A stretch of 64,000 nucleotides of DNA from Lachnospiraceae bacterium M18-1 (GTDB taxonomy: Bacteria; Bacillota; Clostridia; Lachnospirales; Lachnospiraceae): positions 124,001 to 188,000 of the forward strand of contig KE159612.1 of the NCBI GenBank assembly GCA_000403295.2, given 5' to 3'. Below the pieces are notes generated by a model, which made no database searches, was not told the origin of the DNA, and saw only the letters and a program-made list of their open reading frames with translations. Below, piece after piece: positions 1-9,596 of this stretch. The position numbers and the translations under genes are program-made. Numbering within the stretch: position 1 is the first letter of the stretch; each line of letters starts with the position of its first letter.

Positions 1-105
1 CGTAGTGGCTTGAACGAAGTGAAAGCCAGCGTCTTTAGGCGCTGGCCGGTAACAAAGGCTTATAGCCGCAGAGCAAACCACCCGTTTGACGGGTGGTTAT
101 GATTG
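1..105 (+). mobile_element. Right end of an IS200/IS605-like element (TnpB omegaRNA-like 3' segment)
   Basis: The sequence contains nested small hairpins, the last being AACCACCCG (76-84) / CGGGTGGTT (90-98) with a 5-nt loop, followed by TATGATT. This layout resembles the region downstream of tnpB in Clostridia, where the right end of the element overlaps the 3' part of the guide (omega) RNA. No tnpB is visible because the window starts here. The hairpin is 13 bp from the stop of the convergent AraC gene and could also end its transcription. The assignment rests on remembered similarity. Confidence 0.4.
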
Positions 106-110
106 GATAT

Positions 111-932
111 TCAGCCCCCATTCACCCCATAATTCTTCCGAAACTGCTTCGGCGTCGTGCCGGTCAGCCGCCGGAATACGGAGATAAAGTGGCTGACATC
201 ATGAAACCCGCTCATATGGCTGATGCTCTGTACTTTCAGATACGGTTTTCCGATCAGCAGCTCCTTCGCTCGGTTGATCCGGAACCGCATGATATAATTC
301 TGCACAGAGTATCCGGTAAATCTTCGGAACAGCCGTGTAAGATACTGGGGGCTGACATGGACCTCATGGGCCAGGCTGTCCACATCAGGGACAGCCGCAG
401 GATCTGTTTCAATTTTTTCTATTATCGGCGCCACATACTGGCGGTACAGCGGATGCTCTGTCTGCGAATGCTTCCTGCAGATACCGGAAAAATGCATCAG
501 AAATTCGTAGCACTGGACAGAAAGGCCCAGGTCGTTCAGACGGTTTTCCTGATAGGAAAGGAGCGTCCGGTCGATCCAGTCCTGAAAATACTGCCCTTCT
601 TCCGCGTCAATGAAAAGATAAGCGGATTCCCCGCATATTTTTCGGATGTCATTCGCCAGTGTCCCGCCGAAGGTCAGGAAAGCGGTCATCCAGCATTTTG
701 TGTTGTTCCGGTAGCGGTGCGGCGTGTGGGGCGCGATCAGGATCCCTTCGCCCGGATTCAGGGTGATATCTTCGCCGGCAAGCGTGACCGTTCCCTGCCC
801 GCTCTCTGTCTGGAGCCAGTGGTACAGGGGAAAGCCTTTTGTGCGGGTAATGGATTCCTGGGACCAGCGGTTGCCGATGCTGTCAATGGTCAGGGGCAGC
901 TCCTGCATGGAAAGCTTGAAATAGATGGGCAT
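111..932 (-). CDS. AraC-family transcriptional regulator
   Basis: The 273-residue protein has an N-terminal cupin-like sugar-sensing domain (about residues 15-100, with the NPGEGILIAPHTPHRYR stretch) and two C-terminal helix-turn-helix motifs (about 170-270; HVSPQYLTRLFRRFTG and the SHFISVFRRLTGTTPKQFRK end typical of AraC/XylS). The ATG has a perfect AAAGGAGGT site 7 bases upstream. It is transcribed away from the GH42 beta-galactosidase gene and shares a 120-bp control region with it, so it very probably activates that gene in response to a galactoside. Family assignment is firm; the ligand is inferred. Confidence 0.93.
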   Translation of the reverse strand: MPIYFKLSMQELPLTIDSIGNRWSQESITRTKGFPLYHWLQTESGQGTVTLAGEDITLNPGEGILIAPHTPHRYRNNTKCWMTAFLTFGGTLANDIRKICGESAYLFIDAEEGQYFQDWIDRTLLSYQENRLNDLGLSVQCYEFLMHFSGICRKHSQTEHPLYRQYVAPIIEKIETDPAAVPDVDSLAHEVHVSPQYLTRLFRRFTGYSVQNYIMRFRINRAKELLIGKPYLKVQSISHMSGFHDVSHFISVFRRLTGTTPKQFRKNYGVNGG

Positions 933-1053
933 AGGATACCTCCTTTATCAAATTTTTTTGTTTCGAATATTTATATTTTTTAGTTTAGCTTACCATACTT
1001 TTGATCCGAAATATAGATTATAATTAAGAAAAACAGAGCGGAGGTAAATGACA
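933..1053 (+). promoter_or_regulatory. Divergent araC / beta-galactosidase control region
   Basis: An AT-rich intergenic stretch holds a consensus -10 box TATAAT at 1019-1024 for the galactosidase. The matching -35 position (TACTTT, 996-1001, 17-bp spacing) is poor, which suits an activator-dependent promoter. Two similar half-sites, TCGAATAT (962-969) and CCGAAATAT (1006-1014), could be AraC-type direct repeats. The GGAGGT at 1040-1045 sits 8 bases before ATG 1054 but only 2 before ATG 1048, so the second ATG is the likelier start. Confidence 0.5.
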
Positions 1054-3081
1054 ATGGAAGCAAAATTCAAAAAAATGTTATACGGCGGCGACTACAATCC
1101 GGAGCAGTGGCCGAGGGAGATCTGGCAGCAGGACATGGAGTTGTTTGATAAGGCAGGGATCAACAGCGCCACAGTCAACGTATTTTCCTGGGCCAGGCTT
1201 CAGCCGTCGGAGGAAGTTTATGATTTTCACGAACTGGATGATATCGTGGACATGCTTACAAAGGCGGGAAAACAGATTGTGCTGGCAACTTCCACGGCTG
1301 CTCTTCCGGCCTGGATGGTGAAGCGGTATCCGGAGGTGGCGCGGGTGGACAATGAGGGACGCCGCCACAAGTTCGGACAACGCCACAATGCCTGCCCAAA
1401 CAGCCCGGTGTACCGGCATTTTATCCAGGAACTGACCGGAAGATTGGCAGAGCGTTACGGAAACAATGAAAATGTGGTATGCTGGCACATCAATAATGAG
1501 TACGGCGGGGAATGCTACTGCGAAAACTGTGAAAAGGCATTCCGCGTATGGCTCCGAAAAAAGTACGGGACCATCGAAGCCTTGAATCAGGCATGGAACC
1601 TGGCATTCTGGGGGCACAACATTTATGATTGGGATGAGATCGTGCTGCCAAATGCACTCAGCGAGGGGATCCCGTGGCAGGGCATCGAAGAATTTGGAAA
1701 AGAAAAGACCGCGTTTGCGGGAATATCCATTGATTACCGCCGTTTTATGTCGGACAGTATCCTGGATGATTTCCGGCTGGAGAGGGACGCCATCCGGCAG
1801 TACGATAAGGCGACCCCGGTGACTACGAACCTGATGGGCACCTACAAGGGGCTGGATTATTTTAAATGGGCGAAGGAGATGGACATTGTTTCCTGGGACA
1901 ATTATCCTAGCTACGATACCCCCTGGAGCCATGTGGCCATGCGGCATGACCTGATGCGCGGGCTGAAAAATGCCCCCTTCATGCTGATGGAGCAGACCCC
2001 CAGCCAGCAGAACTGGCAGTCCTATAATTCCCTGAAAAAGCCGGGGCAGATGCGGGCGCAGAGCTGGCAGACCGTTGCACACGGCGGGGACACGGTCCAG
2101 TTTTTCCAGCTCCGCAGGTCTGTGGGAGGATGCGAGAAGTTCCACGGCGCAGTGATCGCCCATGTGGGAACGGACCAGACCAGGGTATTCCGTGAGGTGG
2201 CGCAGCTCGGGGAAGAGCTGGACCGGATCGGGGGTTCCATCATCGGCTCCGGGACGGAATCGAAGGTGGGGATCATTTTCGACTGGGACAACTACTGGGC
2301 GCTGGAATACACGAGCGGTCCCAACATTGACCTGAAATATGTGGATCAGATCTCCCGGTATTACGAATATTTTTATCAGAAAAATATTTCTGTAGATATG
2401 ATCCCCGTGGATGCGGATTTCTCCGGATACGACCTGGTGGCGGCGCCGGTGCTGTACATGGTGAAGGAAGGCATGGCGGAGGCCATTGAAGCATATGTGG
2501 CAGCAGGCGGTGTTTTTGTCACCGGATTTATGAGCGGCATTGTAAATGAATCCGACAACGTGCACCTGGGCGGCTACCCGGGCCCGCTGCGCTCTCTGGC
2601 AGGTATCTGGGCGGAGGAGATCGACGCGCTGGCGCCGGAGCAGTCTAATGAGATCTTATTTACGGACGGGAGTACGGATCAGTGCGGGCTGCTCTGCGAC
2701 ATCCTCCATCTGGAAGGCGCGGAAGAGATTGCCCGGTATGGAAGCAATTTTTACGCGGGGACGCCGGCTGTCACGAGAAATGTGTTCGGAAAGGGATGCG
2801 TCTATTATGTGGGGACCATGCTGTCAGAGGACGGTCTTGGAAAGGTCCTGAACATGGCCTGCCGCGGGGCAGGGATCGCTCCTGTGATCGGGGAAGAGAC
2901 AGAGCTTGAGGTGACAAGACGGATCTCAGATACGGAAGCGATTTATTTTGTGATAAACTTCAAGGACCGGGAACTTCCGCTGCCGGCGGTATTTGCCGGG
3001 AAGAAGGATCTGCTGAGCGGCAGGGAGATGCCGGAAGGGGAAATGCTGAAAAAGTATGATGTGAGGATCGTTAAAGTGTGA
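1054..3081 (+). CDS. GH42 beta-galactosidase
   Basis: This is a 675-residue glycoside hydrolase family 42 enzyme, cutting beta-galactosides in the cytoplasm (no signal peptide). It starts with the family hallmark YGGDYNPEQW. The acid/base glutamate lies in HINNEYGG (about residue 149) and the nucleophile in MLMEQTP (about 313). The zinc-binding cysteines of the family are present (NAC near 114 and the CYCENC cluster near 154-159). The trimerisation domain and a C-terminal beta domain follow. Length is normal. It is divergent from an AraC regulator and followed after 31 bases by a methyltransferase, probably in one transcript. The start was moved to the ATG with proper Shine-Dalgarno spacing. 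Confidence 0.95.
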   Translation: MEAKFKKMLYGGDYNPEQWPREIWQQDMELFDKAGINSATVNVFSWARLQPSEEVYDFHELDDIVDMLTKAGKQIVLATSTAALPAWMVKRYPEVARVDNEGRRHKFGQRHNACPNSPVYRHFIQELTGRLAERYGNNENVVCWHINNEYGGECYCENCEKAFRVWLRKKYGTIEALNQAWNLAFWGHNIYDWDEIVLPNALSEGIPWQGIEEFGKEKTAFAGISIDYRRFMSDSILDDFRLERDAIRQYDKATPVTTNLMGTYKGLDYFKWAKEMDIVSWDNYPSYDTPWSHVAMRHDLMRGLKNAPFMLMEQTPSQQNWQSYNSLKKPGQMRAQSWQTVAHGGDTVQFFQLRRSVGGCEKFHGAVIAHVGTDQTRVFREVAQLGEELDRIGGSIIGSGTESKVGIIFDWDNYWALEYTSGPNIDLKYVDQISRYYEYFYQKNISVDMIPVDADFSGYDLVAAPVLYMVKEGMAEAIEAYVAAGGVFVTGFMSGIVNESDNVHLGGYPGPLRSLAGIWAEEIDALAPEQSNEILFTDGSTDQCGLLCDILHLEGAEEIARYGSNFYAGTPAVTRNVFGKGCVYYVGTMLSEDGLGKVLNMACRGAGIAPVIGEETELEVTRRISDTEAIYFVINFKDRELPLPAVFAGKKDLLSGREMPEGEMLKKYDVRIVKV

Positions 3082-3112
3082 AATTCAGAATAGGCGAAAC
3101 GGAGGAGACGGC

Positions 3113-3955
3113 ATGTCGGATTTAAGAATAAAAGAATATCTTGCCCAGGCCGGTATCTGCAGGATTCATGAGCTGGATACCGCGTTGCTGGAAGCCTATG
3201 GGCAGGAGGAGGGCGAAAGGCATATTAAAAAGCTGACGGAATTGTATGACCGGTCAGAGGAACGTCTGATATACGGAACCAAAGATACAGTCTATCTCCG
3301 CCGCCAGGAGGAGCTTGTTGATTATCTGAACCAGAGCTTGCAGATGAGCCTTTTGGCCGCGTCCTTTTATGACCGTGTGTTTTTCCGGAGAGTCATGGAA
3401 TATCTGCTCCGATATGAGACTTTCTGGGAAGGGGATATTCTTGACATCGGCTGCGGAAATGGGATTCTGACCTGCTTTCTCGCGCACCTCCATCCTGATT
3501 CCTTTGTGACCGGACTGGATCTGTCCCAAAATGCTGTGTCCGCAGCAGGGGAGCTTGCAGGGAGGCTGCAGACAGAGAATGTGCGTTTGTCCTGTCCCCA
3601 GGCGCTGAAGCAAAAGAAGTATGACACCGTGTTTTCCTGCCGGACGGTACATGAGAATGTTGCGCAGAGGCCTCTCATGGAAGAGAAGAAAAAGGCTCCG
3701 CTGTCCGCTGACGAGCTGACAAAACAGTATGAAGGGTATGCAAAGGAACTTTCAGCGTTTGTAAAACCCCAGGGGTATCTTGTCAGCATAGAGCGCTGTG
3801 AGGATGACAATGCATGTGCCGGGCTGATCCGCGCTCTGACAGGTACAGGTTTTTGCCAGGTAAAAGGTACATATATGCAGTTTTCCTGTAAAAATGGAGA
3901 CGAGACGGCTGCATTTGAGGCAATGATTTTTCAGAAAACAGGCGCGCGGTTATAA
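3113..3955 (+). CDS. Class I SAM-dependent methyltransferase
   Basis: The 280-residue protein carries motif I of Rossmann-type methyltransferases, DILDIGCGNGILT (about residues 112-124), followed by an acidic strand-2 end (VTGLDLSQNAV) and a post-II segment YDTVFSCRTVHE. The N-terminal 90 residues are helical and specific to this subgroup. The start has a GGAGGAG site. The substrate cannot be told; small molecules are more likely than protein or RNA. It lies 31 bases after the galactosidase and probably belongs to the same transcript. Confidence 0.8.
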   Translation: MSDLRIKEYLAQAGICRIHELDTALLEAYGQEEGERHIKKLTELYDRSEERLIYGTKDTVYLRRQEELVDYLNQSLQMSLLAASFYDRVFFRRVMEYLLRYETFWEGDILDIGCGNGILTCFLAHLHPDSFVTGLDLSQNAVSAAGELAGRLQTENVRLSCPQALKQKKYDTVFSCRTVHENVAQRPLMEEKKKAPLSADELTKQYEGYAKELSAFVKPQGYLVSIERCEDDNACAGLIRALTGTGFCQVKGTYMQFSCKNGDETAAFEAMIFQKTGARL

Positions 3956-3977
3956 ACCAACAGTTTTTTTGCTATAT

Positions 3978-4000
3978 GGGGGGTGTACACCCCCTATTAT
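3978..4000 (+). terminator. Palindromic hairpin after the galactosidase operon
   Basis: GGGGGTGTACACCCCC (3979-3994) is a perfect 16-bp palindrome directly after the methyltransferase gene. It is followed by TATTATTTC, a weak U tract, so it is a plausible but imperfect terminator. Confidence 0.45.
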
Positions 4001-4126
4001 TTCTGGATACTCTCGGAGACTATCTGATATATTTCTTCTACCGTTTTTTCAGGGTTATTAGAAATGATATCATAGAGAGAAAGAATTTCATCTGTATCGG
4101 TCTCCAGTTCATCCGCTATCACCGAT
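3997..4126 (-). pseudogene. C-terminal remnant of a PD-(D/E)xK (Rpn-like) protein
   Basis: Read on the minus strand, this stretch encodes ADELETDTDEILSLYDIISN and NPEKTVEEIYQI followed by a stop. It matches the last ~45 residues of the intact protein at 26425-27423 (DDLETDTEEIRSLYEVISKN). Nothing of the rest of the gene remains. It is a decayed extra copy of a multicopy family. Confidence 0.7.
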
Positions 4127-4329
4127 ATGTTCCGCTATGAGTATAGCCGGGAATCCCATGTCGATCAGTAAGGAGACATGAGAATGCCGAAGTCATGAAA
4201 CTTGATTTCTGATTTATATTTCATTATTTATTATTTATTATATTTTTGAAATAAGCTTTAAAAAGTACTTTTCTAATGTCAATATTGATGATATACTGAA
4301 AATAGATTTTTGCTATTGAGGTATATGAG
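4127..4329. other. AT-rich intergenic region before the Fic-like operon
   Basis: No credible ORF was found. TATACT at 4292-4297 could be a -10 box for the following operon, but no good -35 box precedes it. Base composition drops sharply here relative to the galactosidase genes, marking the left edge of an accessory block. Confidence 0.4.
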
Positions 4330-5454
4330 ATGCTTCCCTATACAGGAGACTATATTAAGCATATTGATGATAATATAAACAATTTTAAATATTACACATT
4401 TACCCCTCGTCCTCTGATGTATGGGGGTATGTATGAAGTGGATGATGAACTAACTGCTTTGTTAATTGAGGCTCACCGGAATATTGGCTTTTTGGAGGGA
4501 CTACTTAAATATGCTTCCAATAAAAATGCATTCAGCGAATTGATGTTGTTAAAAGAGTGTGCATATTCCCTAATGATTGACTATGATAGCCCTACTTTCC
4601 AAGATATACTTGTTAATCGTGGGAGTGGCAAAGGGGATATTGTACCAATTTCTAATCTCGAATTGGCTTATAAGACGGCGAGAAATATGACGATTTCTGC
4701 TCTGAGTCTGAGTAAATTATGTGGAATTGCACTGTATGGTGATAACGTTGACAAAACGGTTGATGTCAGAAAGCGGCAGATCTTTTTATACCATGTTAAA
4801 ACGAATATCAAATCCTATAATCCTACTGCCCCTACTGAAGTTTTACCAGCATTGGCTGATATTTCTGCTTACTTATATAATGACCAAGATACTGACCCCT
4901 TAATTAAGACTGCATTAGTGCATTATCAGTTTGAGATAATTCATCCGTTTGAGCAATACAACGGCATCGTTGGACGAATAACAATTCCGATGATATTGCA
5001 TGACATTACCAACGAATCATTTCCACTGATATGCTTATCAGAATATTTATATCAAAATAAAAACGAATATTTCGACTTGCTCAGGACAACGCAATATAGT
5101 GGTGGATATATTCGGTGGATTAAGTTTTTAGTAAAAGCTATAGGAGAAACTGCGAAACAATCTGCAAAATCATTGATTCAATATGAACATACAACAGCAA
5201 AGGATGAAGAACTATTAATAAATAGAGGCAAGATATCCAGAAGTACCTCCATAGTATATGAGTATTTTAAGCGATTTCCAATAACAAACATTCCTTACGT
5301 TTCAAAAGAAACAGGACTTTCTTTTAATTCAACGGCAAAAGCGATAGATTTACTACAAGAGAAAGGCATTCTTGTCCAAATGAATTCAAAAGAAAGAAAT
5401 CGTATTTGGGAGTATATGTCCCTCAAAAATTGCATTGTGTTGGAATTGCAATAA
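4330..5454 (+). CDS. Fic-fold protein with a degenerate active-site motif and winged-helix C-terminus
   Basis: The 374-residue protein has the Fic architecture: an N-terminal helical region with IGFLEG (about 52-57), a linker YNPTAPTEV, the core helix YQFEIIHPF and a C-terminal winged-helix domain (about 300-365; TGLSFNSTAKAIDLLQEKGI). The catalytic loop reads HPFEQYNGIVGR (205-216), while the canonical motif is HPFx(D/E)GNGRxxR. The His, Asn and last Gly-Arg are kept, but the acidic residue is Gln, the following Gly is Tyr and the first Arg is Ile. AMP transfer is therefore doubtful. It is the first gene of a block with a helicase, a DarT-like toxin and an ADP-ribosylglycohydrolase, and may act as a sensor or repressor (inference). 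It resembles the protein at 19126-20229. Confidence 0.75.
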   Translation: MLPYTGDYIKHIDDNINNFKYYTFTPRPLMYGGMYEVDDELTALLIEAHRNIGFLEGLLKYASNKNAFSELMLLKECAYSLMIDYDSPTFQDILVNRGSGKGDIVPISNLELAYKTARNMTISALSLSKLCGIALYGDNVDKTVDVRKRQIFLYHVKTNIKSYNPTAPTEVLPALADISAYLYNDQDTDPLIKTALVHYQFEIIHPFEQYNGIVGRITIPMILHDITNESFPLICLSEYLYQNKNEYFDLLRTTQYSGGYIRWIKFLVKAIGETAKQSAKSLIQYEHTTAKDEELLINRGKISRSTSIVYEYFKRFPITNIPYVSKETGLSFNSTAKAIDLLQEKGILVQMNSKERNRIWEYMSLKNCIVLELQ

Positions 5455-5522
5455 TGCTTGTTCGTAGTATGTTTCAGAATTTACAATATTTATCGAGTGC
5501 AAATGTACTGGAGGAGAGAGCG

Positions 5523-6840
5523 ATGAATATTAAACCAAGAGGAAAACAGGAAGAGGTTATGGCACTTCCTGCAAAAGGACATATTGTTGTTTTGGGAACG
5601 GCAGGAAGCGGAAAAACGACCGTTGCTTTGTTACGCGCTCATCATCTTGCCAACATTCCTAAGGGTGGCAAGGTGCTGCTTGTTACGTTTAATAGGGCGT
5701 TAGTCAAATATATGCGTGGTCTAAGCGATTATCAGACGCAAAAACTTGTGGTCGAAAATTATCATACATTTGCTCGTGGCTATTTGAATAGTCGCGGGCA
5801 AATGCCACATCGAAATGGAATTGCAGGTCCAGATGAAAAAGCATCTTACATAGAACAGGTTGTTAATTATTTTAAAAAGAAATATCCGGCAGAAACAACT
5901 TTTAAGCGTTCTATAGAATTTTTTATTGAGGAAATTACATTTATAGAAAGATTTGGATTTTCTAGTTTTACCGAGTATTAAAGAAGCGGAACGTATTGGG
6001 CGTGCATCTGCAAATATTAAACGTGAAAATAGAAAATGGATTTTCGAAGTATATGAAAAATATAGAGAGTTGCGTGAAGCAGACGGTAAAAAATATGATT
6101 GGGATGATTTAGCATTATATGTCTTTAATGAATTGCAAAATGACGATAGTGAACGGAGATATACACATATTATTGTAGATGAAGGGCAAGATTTTTCGCC
6201 AATGATGATTAAGTCATTGGTAGAATCTGTAGCTGATAATGGCTCTTTTACATTTTTGGGAGATGTTGCACAACAAATCTATGGCAGTCGCCTGTCATGG
6301 CGTGATTCAGGTATAGATATAAATAAAATATGGCGCTTTGACGTAAACTATCGCAATCCTGCGACAATTACGGCATTTGCAAAGGCCATAACCCGAATTA
6401 AATACTGGCGACAAGATGGAGATATGGTGGAAGCTGCTTCTCAGATTGCGGAAGGACCAAAGCCAATATTGATAGAGTTTTCCTATAAACAACATGAAGT
6501 TAATTGGATTGTGGATCGTGCAATAGCGATAGGAAAAACATCGTCTACCGTTATTGTTTGCAGAAATAGAGCTGATATTGATATCTTCTTACCTTTATTA
6601 AAAAATAGAGGTTGTGAAGCAATAGAAATCAATAAAGAAACCCCTGGTTTCTCCCATTTAAAAAAAGTATATCTTACGACTTTTCATGCTGCAAAAGGTC
6701 TGGAATTTGACAATGTATTTATTCCATATCTTACTGAGGATAAGTTCCCGGATCCTGATATAATTTCGAAGGCTGTTTCTATTTTATTTCCACGAGATTC
6801 AGATACTTATGATTTCTACTATGAGGAGGAGTTGTCATGA
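5523..6840 (+). pseudogene. SF1 (UvrD/Rep-like) helicase, frameshifted
   Basis: Two overlapping reading frames together encode one superfamily 1 helicase of about 440 residues: Walker A GTAGSGKTT, motif Ia LLVTFNRALVKYM, Walker B IIVDEGQD, motif III GDVAQQIYGS and motif V TTFHAAKGLEFD. A single extra T near 5978 (GAGTATTAAAG where GAGTATAAAG keeps the frame) causes a stop at 5979-5981; reading resumes with KEAERIGRAS. The protein also ends at YYEEELS, just where motif VI (YVAITRA-like, carrying the arginine finger) would follow, so it may lack ATPase completion. The ATG at 5523 has GGAGGAG. The stop overlaps the next gene's ATG (ATGA). Sequencing error at 5978 cannot be excluded. Confidence 0.8.
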
Positions 6841-7517
6841 GTGCATACGATATTTTGACAACACGCGGCGTTACTCGACTATGTCATTTTACAAAGTTTC
6901 AAAACCTGACACATATTATCACCTCTGCAGATGGTGTTTTGGCTAGCAGTTCAATACGCCAAGATACGAAAAATGTAAATGATACCGCACGTTATGACGG
7001 GGAATTAGATTTTGTTTGCTGTTCTGTACAGTACCCAAATTCGTGGATCTTAAAAAAAGCTATGCAGAATAATCTGGATAAAATTTTTAGAGAGTGGGTT
7101 GTTTTGTATATTGATTTGAGCATACTAAAGTATAAAAACACAAAATTTTGTCCTTGCAATGCAAGTAAGGACAAAGGAGCTTATATAAGCAAAAACATGG
7201 ATAATATAGATTCAATTTTTGCCTCTCCTGTTTCTACTTTTCCTTATCCAAGAACATCAAAAATGCTTTCTTGCTGTCCAACAGACGGACAAGCCGAGAT
7301 ATTGATAGAAAATAGTATTCCACGAGAATATATCAAGGGCATTGTCGTTGGTAACGAGGATGTTGCAGGACGCGTCTATTCAATTTTAAAAATGTATGGT
7401 GTGGAGCATATAAGCATATATATTGCTCCAGATGTATTGACTACGAAATGGAGCAATATGATTAAAGAGGGCTGTTCCCCAAACGAATTTCGGTTTGAAT
7501 GGTCAGAGGAGGGGTAA
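6837..7517 (+). CDS. DarT-like (DUF4433) ADP-ribosyltransferase
   Basis: The 226-residue protein matches the DarT/DUF4433 pattern. It has an N-terminal TRLCHFTKFQNLTHIIT segment, NDTARYDG (NAD-contacting Arg about 52), CCSVQYPNS, KFCPCNAS and GQAEILIENSIPREYI, in which Glu154 corresponds to the catalytic glutamate. DarT enzymes attach ADP-ribose to thymidines of single-stranded DNA and are toxic unless reversed. The reading frame is intact. It starts inside the helicase stop codon and is followed 3 bases later by an ADP-ribosylglycohydrolase, the likely antidote in place of the usual DarG macrodomain protein. The family call is good; the exact target is inferred. Confidence 0.72.
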   Translation: MSAYDILTTRGVTRLCHFTKFQNLTHIITSADGVLASSSIRQDTKNVNDTARYDGELDFVCCSVQYPNSWILKKAMQNNLDKIFREWVVLYIDLSILKYKNTKFCPCNASKDKGAYISKNMDNIDSIFASPVSTFPYPRTSKMLSCCPTDGQAEILIENSIPREYIKGIVVGNEDVAGRVYSILKMYGVEHISIYIAPDVLTTKWSNMIKEGCSPNEFRFEWSEEG

Positions 7518-8000
7518 ATTATGTCTATGAAAATACCAACTCAAATGGAAAAATGTAAAGGTGCAATGTTAGCTACTGCTATTGGCGATGCATTAGGATG
7601 GCCTAATGAGCCTCGTTCTAAAAACAGAGCAAAAAAGTCAAAAGTCATGGATGATTTTGTTGGATGGATTCGCAGCTCTAATAATCCGTGGTGGCATGAT
7701 GAGAAGATTTTGCCCGGTGAGTACAGTGATGATACACAACTGACACTGGCTGTGGCACGAAGCATTATTGCTGGTGACTGGGAGACTTTTTTTGCAGAAA
7801 AAGAACTTCCTTTCTGGCTAAACTACGAACGTGGAGGGGGAGGCGCTTTGCTAAAAGCTGCGAAATCCTGCAAAAAGGGAATTTTATTATGGCAATCCCG
7901 ATATATTCGAGACTATTATAACGCTGGCGGAAATGGTGCTGTAATGCGTATTTTACCCCATGTTATTGCATCTGCAAAAGCACCCAATACTGCGAAACTA

Positions 8001-8161
8001 GTGTACTGACCGTATTATATCCAATGAAACTCCGCAGGATAATTTTTCATCGGCAAGGCGGCTGAATGAGGCGTAGCCGGTAGCTACGTCGATTGAAGCC
8101 AACACAGTCCGATGGAAAATTAGACAAGGAGGTTTGTTGGAATATAATACGGTCAGTACAC
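8001..8161. mobile_element. MITE of the IS630 group, copy 1
   Basis: This is a 161-bp non-coding element with terminal inverted repeats beginning GTGTACTGACCGTATTATAT, flanked by TA (7999-8000 and 8162-8163) within CTAG. It is a near-identical inverted copy of the element at 9436-9596. Its ends match those of the IS630 between them, so that transposase could mobilise it. Confidence 0.88.
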
Positions 8162-8163
8162 TA

Positions 8164-9433
8164 GTGTAGCGACCGCATTATATTTATACTAATTATTTTG
8201 CCGCTGTTTCATCGAATTTGGGATAAAGTGATACCAGTTTGGTTCTGGCTTTATCCGTAGTAAATTGCCATTGGATACATGCCGCATGCTCATTACGATC
8301 CTGTTCCCACGCAGAGAGTTCTTGACGAAGCTTTTCTATATCGCTAATTCGCCGGGATAGACACTGGCGCGTCATTACATTAAGCTCTATTTCTGCAATA
8401 TCCAACCAGCTTCCATGCTTAGGAGTATAGTGGATTTCCAATTTTCTGGCGATCCGTCGGGCTTCACTGGCTGGAAACGCTTTGTAGAGTGATGACAACG
8501 CATGAGTATTCAGGTTATCCATAACAAGTACTATTTTTTCGCTATCCGGATAACTGACATCTACCAGATATTTTATTTCTTCTGCCCAGTCAATCGCTGT
8601 ACGGTGTTCACGGACACTTACATGGCGTACACCACCCAAGGGCTCCACAAACACAAAGATACTGACGGTCCCATTACGTGTATATTCAGAATCTATTTTT
8701 TGGGGATCTCCTGAACGCATGGGAAGTGGTTCCCTGACTTCCCCAAGTAGCTGGTATGGTTTTTCGTCCATACATACAACAGGGGTCCTTGGGTCATAGG
8801 GCCTTTCATAAACATCCAGGATATCTTCCATGCAGGCTACAAATTCCGCGTTTTCTTTTGGTGGGATACACCAGTATTCACTGAGGTGAGGTCGAAGTTC
8901 ATTTTTTTTAATGCCTGGCGGATGGCCTCTCTCCCGATGGGAGTATCCAACTCCATGCGAAGCCTTTCCTCCAGAAGTCGCAGAGTCCAATGAGCGTGTC
9001 CGTCCGGAACCGGGCCACAGGCAATCTGAATGATATGCGCTTCCATACGTCCATCTACTTTACGGCGTGCCGCAGCAGAATTTGGGCTGATATTATACCG
9101 GATGATGTCTGTGATTCCATTTTTCATGTAAGATCGAACAACATTTGCTACAGTAGACTTACAAACAGCGTAACTGTGAGCGATCTGGGCGTGGGTAAGC
9201 CCAGCCCCCTGCTCTTGATCCAGTTCAAGTAATATTTGACACCGTTTCAAAACAGTCTTACAGGTATTCTTATTTTTGATTGTTTTTTGAAGAGTAGTCC
9301 TTTCATCATCACTTAGCTTAATAATATATGTTTTAGGTCTTGCCATACCATCCACCGCCATTTCTTTTTAGTATATCATAAGGCGGTAAATAATGGTAGT
9401 AAAATTAATTTAAATATAATACGGTCAGTACAC
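8164..9433 (-). mobile_element. IS630-family insertion sequence
   Basis: The 1270-bp element has ends GTGTAGCGACCGCATTATAT and (reverse complement) GTGTACTGACCGTATTATAT, flanked by TA in a CTAG context. IS630 is known to insert into CTAG and duplicate TA. It carries one transposase gene in two overlapping frames on the minus strand and sits between two inverted MITE copies. Confidence 0.9.
8193..9361 (-). CDS. IS630-family transposase, made by -1 frameshifting
   Basis: The upstream frame (9361-8837) encodes the helix-turn-helix half (ARPKTYIIKLSDDER; LTHAQIAHSYAVCKSTVANV). The downstream frame (to 8193) encodes the DDE half: VVCMDEKPYQ, VLVMDNLNTH and HGSWLDIAEIE supply the three acidic residues. 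The frames join at a run of eight A (minus strand; T at 8902-8909) where a -1 slip gives ALKKNELRPHLSEYWCIPP. This is the usual slippery arrangement of several IS630 members, so the gene is probably functional. Confidence 0.85.
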
Positions 9434-9435
9434 TA

Positions 9436-9596
9436 GTGTACTGACCGTATTATATTCCAACAAACCTCCTTGCCTAATTTTCCATCGGACTGCGTTGACT
9501 TCAATCGACGTAGCTACCGGCTACGCCTCATTCAGTCGCCTTGCCGATGAAAAATTATCCTGCGGAGTTTTACCGGATATAATGCGGCCAGCACAC
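9436..9596. mobile_element. MITE of the IS630 group, copy 2 (inverted)
   Basis: This 161-bp element is nearly the reverse complement of 8001-8161. It has TA at 9434-9435 and 9597-9598. Its right terminal repeat is more diverged (ACCGGATATAATGCGGCCAG) than the others. Confidence 0.88.

Noticed and set aside
1078..2565. Long minus-strand frame of 495 codons inside the galactosidase gene
   Set aside because: Antisense shadow of a GC-rich gene; His/Arg/Leu-rich with no ribosome site, and the plus-strand gene is certain.
4149..4260. Possible small gene upstream of the Fic-like protein
   Set aside because: Only very short frames without ribosome sites; composition is simple AT-rich sequence.
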